Positions 35,556 to 46,679 of a stretch of 64,000 bases of DNA are shown in pieces (positions within the stretch are counted from its first letter, which is position 1; the number at the start of each line of letters is the position of its first letter). Both the position numbers and the translations under genes were made by a program. The notes under the pieces are model-generated. The model worked only from the letters and a program-made list of their open reading frames with translations. It was not told where the DNA came from and searched no databases. Origin of the DNA: Prevotella sp. GTDB lineage: Bacteria > Bacteroidota > Bacteroidia > Bacteroidales > Bacteroidaceae. The stretch lies in the NCBI GenBank assembly GCA_017470345.1, contig JAFUEP010000016.1:23918-87917 (forward strand). The letters are read 5' to 3'.

Positions 35556-38146
35556 ACCTCGTATTCGCCGGTGTGCACGTCGGGGCGCACCACCTTGCGG
35601 TTGAGCGTCGTGTGTACCGTGGTCTGATAGGTATATTTCTTGTCGTGAGCCTTATGAGTAAAGACCTCGTCGCGTTCCTTCTTGTTGCGGTCCTGGATGT
35701 CCCAGACCAGTCGCGAGGCGTTGTCGCCCTCCAGGGTGAAGACCATCTGCAGGTCGTCGCCCAGGTTGTTGCGCGAGAGCGAGTTGCCCAGCGGCAGTGC
35801 CTCCTGGTCGCGTCCGCCGGCCACGCGTCCGATGAGCTTCACGCGTGTGTCGTCGTAGAAGATGATGCCGGCCTTGTCGGTGGTGAAGGCATACTTCAGC
35901 TTCGTGGTGTCCTCATCCTCGTGGTAGTAGCCTTTCTGATAGAAGACGTGGCCGTCCTTCACGGCCTGTATGGAGTGCAGCGTGTCGGGCAGCATGCGGA
36001 AGGCGAACTGGCCCTCGTGGTCGCTGACGATGGGTCCGCCGGCGCTGTGCACCTCACGCCCGTCGACCAGGAACTTGACGCCCTGCACGGGGATGCTCGT
36101 GCCGTTGTACTGCACGTAGCCCGAGAACTTCACGCTCTTTTCCATGACGAACACGACGCCCGTGACCATGTTGCCGCCAGGCTCCGTGCCGAAGGTCAGC
36201 GGCTGCACGTCGCTGAATCCGTTGAGCTGCGGCGCGATGCTGTAGGTTGTCTCCGTACCGCCGATGTAGGGCAGACCACCCTTGCTGAAGAATCCGCTCT
36301 CGTCGGTGGTAGTGGTCTCGTTGACGGTGCGGTCGGCTGAGGTGATGGCGATGGTCTGTCCGGGAATACCGGTGCCGTCGGCAAAGCGCAGGTAGCCCTG
36401 CACGAGGCCCGTCGGCCGACAGTGGCCTTCGACGGCCTTTGTATCCTCGTAGCTCAGGCCCTCGCAGCTGTTCACTCCGCGCACGCGATAATAATAGGTA
36501 TGCACGGGCGAGGTGGTCTTGTCCTCGTAGCTCATCTCGGTGAGCTGGGTGGCAATGCAGATGGAGTCCTTCGACTGGGCGTCGCGGCGCCACACCTCGT
36601 AGTAGTCCACGGGGGTGTCGTCCTTGTTCTTCCACGACAGCACGACCGAGCTCTGCTGCATCTCGGCCTTGAGCGACTCGGTGTCGATGTGGCCCAGGTT
36701 CTCGTAGTAGAGGTCGTGGATGATGGAGCTTTCGGCGGTCATGCTGCGCATGAGTAGCTGACCGAACGATTTCACCAAGGCCTTCGGCAGTCCATTGTCC
36801 CAGCAGGCGTTCTGCGGGGCGGTGTCCGACTGCCGTCCCTCGACGATGGCGAATGGCGTCTTGTAGGTGCATTCCTGAATGATACCGCGGGTGGCGCCAT
36901 CGGCCTCTCCACGCATGAAGGTATGAGAATTACCTTTCTCTGCTCCTCTGTAGTTATCCTGCTGGGCAAAGTGACAGCCAGCCAGTTGGACAAAGGCACT
37001 AGCCCTGCGCCAACCCACAAAGCCACTCAGATTAGTGACAAAGTACGTGGTACTATTATCGTGCACGTACTTGCCATCGAACAGCGTGTTGCTAACGTAG
37101 GTTGTTGTCGGTAATCCGTCAGCACTTCCCTCAACAAGCCCTATCACGCCGCCGTGCGAGCAATCGTCCATCAATCGCGTCATATTGATGGTCAGCGAGG
37201 CGCGGCAATTCTCAATCGAGACGATGCCACCCTTGACGCAGCCCACAATGCCACCCGCATATTTTTCTGGGGTAGTAATCATGCCCTTAGTAGTCAGATT
37301 GGCAATGACGGCGCCGTGGCCGACGTTGCGGAAGGGCCCGGCTACGTCGGAGTGCATCTGGTAGTCGATGGTAATGCTGTGTCCGTTGCCGTTGAAGTTG
37401 CCGCAATAAGGCTTGTCGGCGTCGGCCGCGATGGTGACGTTCGAGCCTGTGTCGATGTCGGCCATGAGGATAGCGTTGAGCGATGTCTCGCCGCCGTTGA
37501 CGCGACTGACGAATGCGTCAAACTGCGTCTTGTCGGCAATGGTGACGAAGATGTCGCCCGTGCCTTCACCGATGGGCGACTTCTTGGCGTCCATGCTGAT
37601 CTCGAACCTATAGTCGGAACAGGAGCGGGTGAGCCTCACCTCCTTCTGCCTGGCGACGATGTCGTCCGGGGTCAGCTCCTCGGTCTGCGTGCCGATCTCC
37701 TCGCCCTTCTTGTTGAACATGCGAATTGTGAGCTTCATCTCGGCCCGGCTGTCCCAGACGAAGATGCGGTCGTCGGCCCCAGCCTCGTAGTTCCACTTCA
37801 CCAGCGCCTTGTGAGCCTCCTCGTCGCTCCACGACGCAGATGGAATCTCGGGCACCAGCAGCGCCAGCGACGAGAACTGCGGTTGGACATAGGCGATGGC
37901 GGGGTTCTGATGCACGCCCCACAGCTGCATCGACGCGCCACGCGCCACGCGGTAGCGCACCAGCGGTATGCCGAGTTGCTTGTCAATCAGCTCAGGCGTG
38001 AGCGCCTCGATGAGCGTAGAGTCGCGGAAGCTGTAGACGGAGTCGGTCGAGTCGTACATCACCGAGCCGATCTCCTCATAATCGTCCAGCCGCCCGGTCA
38101 GCGAGCGCTGTATGAGGAAGACGTCGCCGTCCAGTATGTCGTTCAT
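35387..38146 (-). CDS. Giant surface protein, middle frame (GLUG-like, Fn3 and regulatory domains); frameshifted
   Basis: The middle frame of the giant gene. It starts after a GGGG run near 38147, where one extra G breaks the frame, and continues as NDILDGDVFLIQRSLTGRLD. It contains GLUG-like adhesin repeats (YAGGIVGCVKGGIVSIENCR), a fibronectin type III-like domain (SSVVLSWKNKDDTPVDYYEV) with YYRVRGVNSCEG, and two carboxypeptidase-regulatory-like beta domains (GYLRFADGTGIPGQTIAITS and GYVQYNGTSIPVQGVKFLVD). It ends in TLFQDGKTGDV, after which the sequence leaves the frame. Codon use and domain order run smoothly from the neighbouring frames, so all three pieces are one gene. Confidence 0.72.
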   Translation of the reverse strand: MNDILDGDVFLIQRSLTGRLDDYEEIGSVMYDSTDSVYSFRDSTLIEALTPELIDKQLGIPLVRYRVARGASMQLWGVHQNPAIAYVQPQFSSLALLVPEIPSASWSDEEAHKALVKWNYEAGADDRIFVWDSRAEMKLTIRMFNKKGEEIGTQTEELTPDDIVARQKEVRLTRSCSDYRFEISMDAKKSPIGEGTGDIFVTIADKTQFDAFVSRVNGGETSLNAILMADIDTGSNVTIAADADKPYCGNFNGNGHSITIDYQMHSDVAGPFRNVGHGAVIANLTTKGMITTPEKYAGGIVGCVKGGIVSIENCRASLTINMTRLMDDCSHGGVIGLVEGSADGLPTTTYVSNTLFDGKYVHDNSTTYFVTNLSGFVGWRRASAFVQLAGCHFAQQDNYRGAEKGNSHTFMRGEADGATRGIIQECTYKTPFAIVEGRQSDTAPQNACWDNGLPKALVKSFGQLLMRSMTAESSIIHDLYYENLGHIDTESLKAEMQQSSVVLSWKNKDDTPVDYYEVWRRDAQSKDSICIATQLTEMSYEDKTTSPVHTYYYRVRGVNSCEGLSYEDTKAVEGHCRPTGLVQGYLRFADGTGIPGQTIAITSADRTVNETTTTDESGFFSKGGLPYIGGTETTYSIAPQLNGFSDVQPLTFGTEPGGNMVTGVVFVMEKSVKFSGYVQYNGTSIPVQGVKFLVDGREVHSAGGPIVSDHEGQFAFRMLPDTLHSIQAVKDGHVFYQKGYYHEDEDTTKLKYAFTTDKAGIIFYDDTRVKLIGRVAGGRDQEALPLGNSLSRNNLGDDLQMVFTLEGDNASRLVWDIQDRNKKERDEVFTHKAHDKKYTYQTTVHTTLNRKVVRPDVHTGEYEVWLPPVKWKIQQITAQGYATLFQDGKTGDVTRTSVTRSPCTPTTLKVPGRLPTRAR

Positions 38147-39125
38147 CCCCGTCGGCCTTCGTCGTCCACTCCAACAGCACGGAGCCGGGATTGAGCGGCG
38201 AGGTGAGGTCGGTCTGCACGGTGGCGCGCAGCTGGCGCGCATTGTGGAGCACGCGGTCCATTGAATTCTGGTATTTAATCTCGATCGAGCCGTTGAGCAC
38301 TCTGGGAAACTCGGGGTTATCACTCACGTCGCTGGCCGCCACCTCGCCCGACTTGATATTTGCGCGGATGGTCAGGTCGCGATGGGCCTCGGTGGCCGGC
38401 AGACGGATGTAGCCTGAGTAGGTGTTGACGTTGAATGTGGTGAGAGGGATATCCTTGCGCAGTCCGTCCTCATCGGTATAGTAGCCTCTGAAGGCGTTGA
38501 CGGGGCAGGTCGACGAGAAGGGAACCATCACGACGCCCTCGTCGCCGCTGGTCGTGCCGGGTACGATGTCGTAGGTCTCGAAGCCTGCGCTCTCCAGCTC
38601 CATCGTGCCGATGTCGTGCACGTATTCGGCATCAGGCAGGCCTGAATGCCAGAGCATGCCTGACACGTAGAGCGTATAGCTCTTGCCGCCCATGCGGGGC
38701 GGGTTGTACCAGTCGACCTCAGCATAGCCGTTGCCCTTGCCGTTGCGCTTGGTCTCGTGGGGCTGGAGCGTCCCGTCGACATAGTTCAGCTGCGGGCTCC
38801 ATTTGTTGTCGTTGGTAATGTAGAAGAGCGTCTCGTCTGGCATCAGGTTCTGGTAGTCGGCACGCACTTTGTTTTCCTCACTGCTGCTGGTCTCACCGAT
38901 ATAGAAGATGGGAATCTTGTTGCCATCGGCGTCGCGCAGGCCGTAGGTTGCGGCGTGCAGCGTGCGGTAGGGGTCGCTGTTGGTGAGCATCAGCTTCAGG
39001 TGGATGCAGCCCGAGCCCTTCTGATACCAGGTGAAGGCTTGTGACGGGTTGTCGAAGGCACCGTCATTCTGAGCCCATGCCCGCTGTCCCGTGGCACAGA
39101 TGGCCCTCATGGCCATCATGATCAT
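38076..39125 (-). CDS. Giant surface protein, N-terminal frame; frameshifted and lacking a clear signal peptide
   Basis: The first frame of the giant gene. The convincing sequence begins with AWAQNDGAFDNPSQAFTWY near 39083; AWAQ looks like a signal-peptidase site, but the codons before it (from the ATG at 39125) do not form a proper hydrophobic signal. It continues with IHLKLMLTNSDPYRTLHAAT and beta-rich sequence to VLLEWTTKAD, where one extra G shifts the frame; the last residues (GDERHTGRRR onwards) are out of frame. The 5' end overlaps, head to head, the gene on the plus strand at 39100, leaving no room for a promoter. Confidence 0.65.
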   Translation of the reverse strand: MIMMAMRAICATGQRAWAQNDGAFDNPSQAFTWYQKGSGCIHLKLMLTNSDPYRTLHAATYGLRDADGNKIPIFYIGETSSSEENKVRADYQNLMPDETLFYITNDNKWSPQLNYVDGTLQPHETKRNGKGNGYAEVDWYNPPRMGGKSYTLYVSGMLWHSGLPDAEYVHDIGTMELESAGFETYDIVPGTTSGDEGVVMVPFSSTCPVNAFRGYYTDEDGLRKDIPLTTFNVNTYSGYIRLPATEAHRDLTIRANIKSGEVAASDVSDNPEFPRVLNGSIEIKYQNSMDRVLHNARQLRATVQTDLTSPLNPGSVLLEWTTKADGDERHTGRRRLPHTALADRAAGRL

Positions 39126-39537
39126 CTGCTCGGCCGCCACGTGCACCAACGGCGACGACGAGTACGACGGCGAGATCGACAACCTCCTCAACCTTTGGGA
39201 CACTTCATGGCAGGCCACCCACTTCTGGGACTACGACATGTGGGTGACGTCCTACGACTACAATCAAAGACTCACCATCACCTTCCACACCGCCTCCTAT
39301 GAGGCTCGCTACGACGGCCCCGCCTACGACAGCAACGGCCAGTTGATCTCAAGACAGACGTCCTACTACGCGGGCGACTGCAGAGTGCGCGACCGCTACA
39401 TCTACTGCTACGACGGCCGGAGCGACGACGAGCGTCTCCGCTTCGAGGTGATCCGCTACAACGAATTCGAGATGGAGGCCAACGTCTATCTCGCCAAGCG
39501 CAACGAGACCGTCCGCGTCATCCTCAACCGACAATAA
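39100..39537 (+). CDS. Putative lipoprotein, lipocalin-like, probably with a shortened 5' end
   Basis: The 145-residue product (start at 39100; GTG at 39091 and ATG at 39112 are possible) begins ALMAIMIICSAATCTNGDDE, a hydrophobic stretch ending in a lipobox-like cysteine but without the usual basic N-terminus. The body is beta-rich: LWDTSWQATHFWDYDMWVTS, RLTITFHTASYEARYDG, DRYIYCYDGRSDDERLRFEV and MEANVYLAKRNETVRVILN. This pattern is like small lipocalin-like Bacteroidetes lipoproteins; I do not recognise the exact family. The gene overlaps the 5' end of the giant minus-strand gene, and no promoter is visible for either, suggesting a deletion or misjoin here. Confidence 0.6.
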   Translation: MALMAIMIICSAATCTNGDDEYDGEIDNLLNLWDTSWQATHFWDYDMWVTSYDYNQRLTITFHTASYEARYDGPAYDSNGQLISRQTSYYAGDCRVRDRYIYCYDGRSDDERLRFEVIRYNEFEMEANVYLAKRNETVRVILNRQ

Positions 39538-39591
39538 TCATCTCATCGCTACGATTCGGAATTTTATTGACAAATCGACAGCATTCCCATA

Positions 39592-39680
39592 AAGAAGTGC
39601 CGCTTCTCTCATCAAAAAGCGGCACTTCTCGACCCGAAAAGCGGCCCTTCTCTCATCGAAAAGGACCGCTTCTCTTTTTA
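39592..39680. terminator. AAGCGGYRCTT hairpin array between convergent genes
   Basis: GAAGTGCCGCTTC and GAAGTGCCGCTT's complement AAGCGGCACTTC form a perfect stem at 39594-39628; two more units (AAGCGGCCCTTC, AAGGACCGCTTC) follow and end in CTTTTTA. It can act as a two-way terminator for the lipoprotein gene and the minus-strand nuclease. Bases 39681-39788 are AT-rich with nothing else recognised. Confidence 0.7.
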
Positions 39681-39788
39681 TATTACCAAACACCTCTGAT
39701 AATCAGACAGTTATAAAACACGAGGATTTAACTCAGAATTTATTTAACAAATCAACGACAATTCCGACTAAGGTTTCTGTCTTTTTCG

Positions 39789-40781
39789 CTACTTCAGCAA
39801 GCTCTGCACTGAAGGCAGGTCCATGCCTAACTGCGCTGCTATATCCTCAGGAGAAACCGAAGCCCTATACAACATCTGGACTGACTTGCGTAGCTGCACG
39901 CTCTGCTCCTCGAGCTGCGCGCTCTGCTCCTCAAGCTGGGCGCTCTGCTCCTCGAGCTGCGCACTCTGCTCCTCAAGCTGTGCACTCTGCTCCTGCAACT
40001 GCACTTTCTGCTTTGCCAGTTCGTAGTCGCGGTTCAGTATTTCCGTCTCGCGGCGCTCTATGACCGACATGAATTCTGCCTCGATATTGATGCGGCGGCG
40101 CATCTCGCTGCTTGCGGCAGCCTGGGTGAGCCGGGTGATGATGCGCTCCATCTCGACGTCGTCAGAATACTTCGTGTCGTCAATTTTCAGGATGCGGAAG
40201 TCTTCGCTGTCCTTCTGCGTCTGGTCGAAAATGCTCAGCAGGCGCTCCAGCCTGTTATGGACGTGTCCATGCAGCAGGGGAATCTGAACGATGATACTGC
40301 TGTGCGTCAGGCTCTCCACGAAGGGGTTAGGCATGCCTTTGGTCACGGGCTGGTCATTGTAGTCCATGGCATGGTGGTTGACGTAGAGGACAGGCTCCTC
40401 GATGTCGCCCACACGATGGCCAAGCAGATAGACGGCAACCATCGGCACGGCGTGCTTGCCGTCCTCGGCCATGTTGCGCGGGTTCTCATACTGCAGTCCG
40501 AGATACTGGCGGAAGCGCAGCGTCTCAGTCTCCACCCACGTCTTCTGCAGTTCTATGAGCACCAGGTGCTCACTGCCGTCGGCCTCGCGCACCGTGGCGC
40601 CGAAGTCAATGCGCAGCATGGTCAGGCTCGTGCCCTTGTCGTTGATAAACTCGTGGGGGCGCATCTCTACGTGCACGATGTCCTTCTTCAGCAGGGCCGA
40701 GAGAATCGTCCGGGCGATGCGCTCGTCCTCCATCAGGTATTTGAACACCACGTCATAGATAGGGTTGGCAATGCTTATCAT
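39789..40781 (-). CDS. Rpn/PDDEXK-family nuclease-like protein with coiled-coil repeat
   Basis: The 330-residue product starts ISIANPIYDVVFKYLMEDE and continues TMLRIDFGATVREADG, HLVLIELQKTWVETETLRFR and QYLGLQYENP. The D...E-x-Q pattern (D in LRIDFGA, ELQK) fits the PD-(D/E)XK fold of the Bacteroidetes Rpn/transposase-like nuclease family. Residues about 265-305 are five nearly identical seven-residue repeats QLEEQSA, encoded by a 21-base tandem array, forming a coiled coil. The C-terminus SPEDIAAQLGMDLPSVQSLL resembles a small helix-turn-helix. Such proteins are thought to cut DNA and promote recombination, but many are uncharacterised. It stands alone, facing a terminator array. Confidence 0.82.
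   Translation of the reverse strand: MISIANPIYDVVFKYLMEDERIARTILSALLKKDIVHVEMRPHEFINDKGTSLTMLRIDFGATVREADGSEHLVLIELQKTWVETETLRFRQYLGLQYENPRNMAEDGKHAVPMVAVYLLGHRVGDIEEPVLYVNHHAMDYNDQPVTKGMPNPFVESLTHSSIIVQIPLLHGHVHNRLERLLSIFDQTQKDSEDFRILKIDDTKYSDDVEMERIITRLTQAAASSEMRRRINIEAEFMSVIERRETEILNRDYELAKQKVQLQEQSAQLEEQSAQLEEQSAQLEEQSAQLEEQSVQLRKSVQMLYRASVSPEDIAAQLGMDLPSVQSLLK
39892..39996. repeat. 21-base tandem repeat, five units, in the Rpn-like gene
   Basis: Units of the type AGCTGCGCGCTCTGCTCCTC repeat every 21 bases with few changes; on the minus strand each encodes QLEEQSA. Copy-number change would stay in frame. Confidence 0.9.
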
Positions 40782-40828
40782 TTTCGTCTACATTTGATTA
40801 GTTATTCTGCTACCTGAATGCCAGTGCC

Positions 40829-41581
40829 TCAGGCGCAGGGAAGTTTCGGATAGCGGCGCGTCCAGCCGTCCCAGCGCAGACGCATGACGCCGAAGAAAGC
40901 CTCGGAGAAGATGCCACCCGACATCTTCGACGTGCCCTCGCGACGGTTGACGAAGACGACTGACACCTCCTTGATGCGGAAGCCGATCTTATAGGCCGTA
41001 TACTTCATCTCGATCTGGAAGCCGTAGCCCTTGAAGCGGATCTTGTCGAGTTCGATGGTCTGGAGCACCCGACGGCGATAGCAGACAAAGCCGGCCGTCG
41101 TGTCGCGGACGGGGAAGCCCGTGACCAGCCGCACGTAGATCGAGGCGCCGTAGCTCATGAGGATGCGCCCGATGGGCCAGTTGACCACGTTGACACCGCT
41201 GACGTAGCGGGAGCCGACGGCGACGTCGTAGCCCTCGTCATGGCAGGCGGCATAGAGGCGCGGCAGGTCGGCGGGGTCGTGGCTGAAGTCGGCGTCCATC
41301 TCGAAGACATATTCATAGGTGTGCTCCAGCGCCCAGCGGAAGCCTGCGATATAGGCGGTGCCGAGGCCCTGCTTGCCTGAGCGCTCAAGGATGAAGAGGC
41401 GGTCGGCAAACTCGCCGGCCATGAGGCCCTTGACAATTTGGGCGGTGCCGTCGGGCGAACCGTCGTCGATGACAAGGATATGGAAGACTTTCTCCAGGCT
41501 GAAGACGGCGCGGATGATTTTCTCGATGTTCTCCTTCTCGTTGTAGGTGGGGATGATGACGATGCTGTCGCTCTGGTTCAT
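40829..41581 (-). CDS. Polyprenyl-phosphate mannosyltransferase (GT2, DPM1-like)
   Basis: The 250-residue GT2 enzyme transfers mannose from GDP-mannose to polyprenyl phosphate on the cytoplasmic side of the inner membrane. The motifs are IIPTYNEKENIEKIIRAVF, VIDDGSPDGTAQIVKGL, YVFEMDADFSHDPADLPRL (DXD), VNWPIGRILMSYGASIY and DTTAGFVCYRRRVL, in the same order as in DPM1. It lacks C-terminal transmembrane helices. Polyprenyl-phosphate mannose is the usual donor for GT-C enzymes, so it may feed the GT117 at 22-25 kb; that link is inference. A -7 element lies 31 bases upstream. Confidence 0.92.
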   Translation of the reverse strand: MNQSDSIVIIPTYNEKENIEKIIRAVFSLEKVFHILVIDDGSPDGTAQIVKGLMAGEFADRLFILERSGKQGLGTAYIAGFRWALEHTYEYVFEMDADFSHDPADLPRLYAACHDEGYDVAVGSRYVSGVNVVNWPIGRILMSYGASIYVRLVTGFPVRDTTAGFVCYRRRVLQTIELDKIRFKGYGFQIEMKYTAYKIGFRIKEVSVVFVNRREGTSKMSGGIFSEAFFGVMRLRWDGWTRRYPKLPCA

Positions 41582-41611
41582 AGTTGCGGATGGGGTTTGT
41601 TATCTTTTCTG

Positions 41612-41619
41612 CAAAGGTA
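41612..41619 (-). promoter_or_regulatory. -7 element TACCTTTG for the mannosyltransferase
   Basis: CAAAGGTA on the top strand is TACCTTTG on the minus strand, about 31 bases before the ATG at 41581; a divergent promoter for DUF1846 lies 65 bases away. Confidence 0.65.
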
Positions 41620-41683
41620 GTTATTTTTTCGGCTCGGCGGCACATTATTGCGCGTTTTTTTGCTTTTTTTGCTTTTTTATTTG

Positions 41684-41691
41684 TACCTTTG
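41684..41691 (+). promoter_or_regulatory. -7 element TACCTTTG for the DUF1846 gene
   Basis: TACCTTTG 38 bases before the ATG at 41730, after a T-rich stretch, fits the Bacteroidetes consensus. Confidence 0.65.
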
Positions 41692-41729
41692 TGCTCGATT
41701 ATTCAAACAGCACTTAAAAAACAGACAGA

Positions 41730-43196
41730 ATGAAAACGGGTTTCGACAACGCTAAGTATCTGAAAATCCAGTCAGAACACATCCGCGAGCGCATCGCACA
41801 ATTCGACGGCAAGCTCTATCTGGAGCTGGGAGGCAAACTCTTCGACGACCACCACGCATCGCGCGTGCTGCCAGGATTCCGGCCTGACTCGAAGCTGGCC
41901 ATGCTGCAGCAGATGGCCGACTCGATTGAGATCGTCATCGTCATCAGTGCCGACGACATCGAGAAGAACAAGGTGCGCGCCGACCTGGGCATCACCTACG
42001 ACGAGGACGTGCTCCGCCTGCGCGACGAGTTCATGCAGCGCGGATTCATGGTGGGTTCGGTCGTCATCACCCACTACAACGGACAGCGTGCTGCCGACCA
42101 GTTCCGCCACCGGCTGGAGCGCCTCGGCATACGCAGCTACATCCACTATCTCATCGACGGCTATCCGCACAACGTGGAGCTGATAGCCTCCGACGAGGGC
42201 TTCGGCAAGAACGACTACGTGGAGACGTCGCGCGAGCTCGTCATCGTCACCGCCCCGGGTCCGGGCAGCGGCAAGATGGCCGTCTGTCTGTCGCAATTAT
42301 ATAATGAGAACAAGCGGGGCACCAGGGCAGGCTATGCCAAGTTTGAGACGTTCCCCGTATGGAACCTGCCCCTGAAGCATCCCGTCAACATCGCCTACGA
42401 GGCGGCTACGGCCGACCTCGACGACGTCAACATGATCGACCCGTTCCATCTGGAGGCTTACGGCAAGATAGCCGTCAACTACAATCGCGACATCGAGATA
42501 TTCCCCGTGCTCAACGCCTTGTTCGAGGGCATCTACGGCGAGAATCCCTATAAATCGCCGACCGACATGGGTGTCAACATGGTGGGATTCTGCATCTCGG
42601 ACGACGAGGTCTGCTGTCAGGCCTCGCGCGACGAGATCATTCGCCGCTACTACACGGCGACCAACAAGCTGGCCGACGGGGCCGACGTGGAGCGCGAGGT
42701 GCAGAAGATCCTGCTGCTCTTCAACCAGGCCAAGATCACGACGGCCTATCGCCGCGTCACCGTCGCCGCGGCCGCCAAGCAGGAGCTCACGGGGCACACG
42801 GCTGCCGCCATCGAGCTGAGCGACGGTGCCATCATCACGTCGAAGTCGTCGCCACTGCTGGGATGCAGTGCGGCCCTGCTGCTCAACGTGACGAAGCACA
42901 TGGCCGGCATCGACCACGACGTGAAGCTCATCCCACAGAGCATGATAGAGCCCATACAGAAGACTAAGATAGAATACCTGGGTGGGCGCAACCCGAGGCT
43001 CCACACGGACGAGGTGCTCGTGGCCCTGTCAGTATTGTCGAAGGACGACGAGCTCTGCCGCCGCGCCCTCGAGCAGCTGCCGCAGCTCAGGGGCTGCCAG
43101 GTTCACTCGACGGTGATGCTGTCAGAGGTCGACCGTAAGATTTTCAAGAAGCTGGGCTGCGGACTGACCTGCGACCCCGTGCGTAAGAAGCTGTAA
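41730..43196 (+). CDS. DUF1846 family protein (UPF0371)
   Basis: The 488-residue cytoplasmic protein matches DUF1846 over its full length: GFDNAKYLKIQSEHIRERI at the start, LYLELGGKLFDDHHASRVLP, IVIVISADDIEKNKVRADLG, and IVTAPGPGSGKMAVCLSQLY, which resembles a nucleotide-binding loop. Near the end LLGCSAALLLNVTKHMAGI is also conserved. The family has been crystallised but no reaction is established, so no function is given here. Its stop lies 14 bases before mfd, and the two genes are probably co-transcribed from the promoter at 41684. Confidence 0.92.
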   Translation: MKTGFDNAKYLKIQSEHIRERIAQFDGKLYLELGGKLFDDHHASRVLPGFRPDSKLAMLQQMADSIEIVIVISADDIEKNKVRADLGITYDEDVLRLRDEFMQRGFMVGSVVITHYNGQRAADQFRHRLERLGIRSYIHYLIDGYPHNVELIASDEGFGKNDYVETSRELVIVTAPGPGSGKMAVCLSQLYNENKRGTRAGYAKFETFPVWNLPLKHPVNIAYEAATADLDDVNMIDPFHLEAYGKIAVNYNRDIEIFPVLNALFEGIYGENPYKSPTDMGVNMVGFCISDDEVCCQASRDEIIRRYYTATNKLADGADVEREVQKILLLFNQAKITTAYRRVTVAAAAKQELTGHTAAAIELSDGAIITSKSSPLLGCSAALLLNVTKHMAGIDHDVKLIPQSMIEPIQKTKIEYLGGRNPRLHTDEVLVALSVLSKDDELCRRALEQLPQLRGCQVHSTVMLSEVDRKIFKKLGCGLTCDPVRKKL

Positions 43197-43210
43197 GAGG
43201 CATACCCCAG

Positions 43211-46663
<3,453 letters not shown>

Positions 46664-46679
46664 ACAAACACTAACCACT

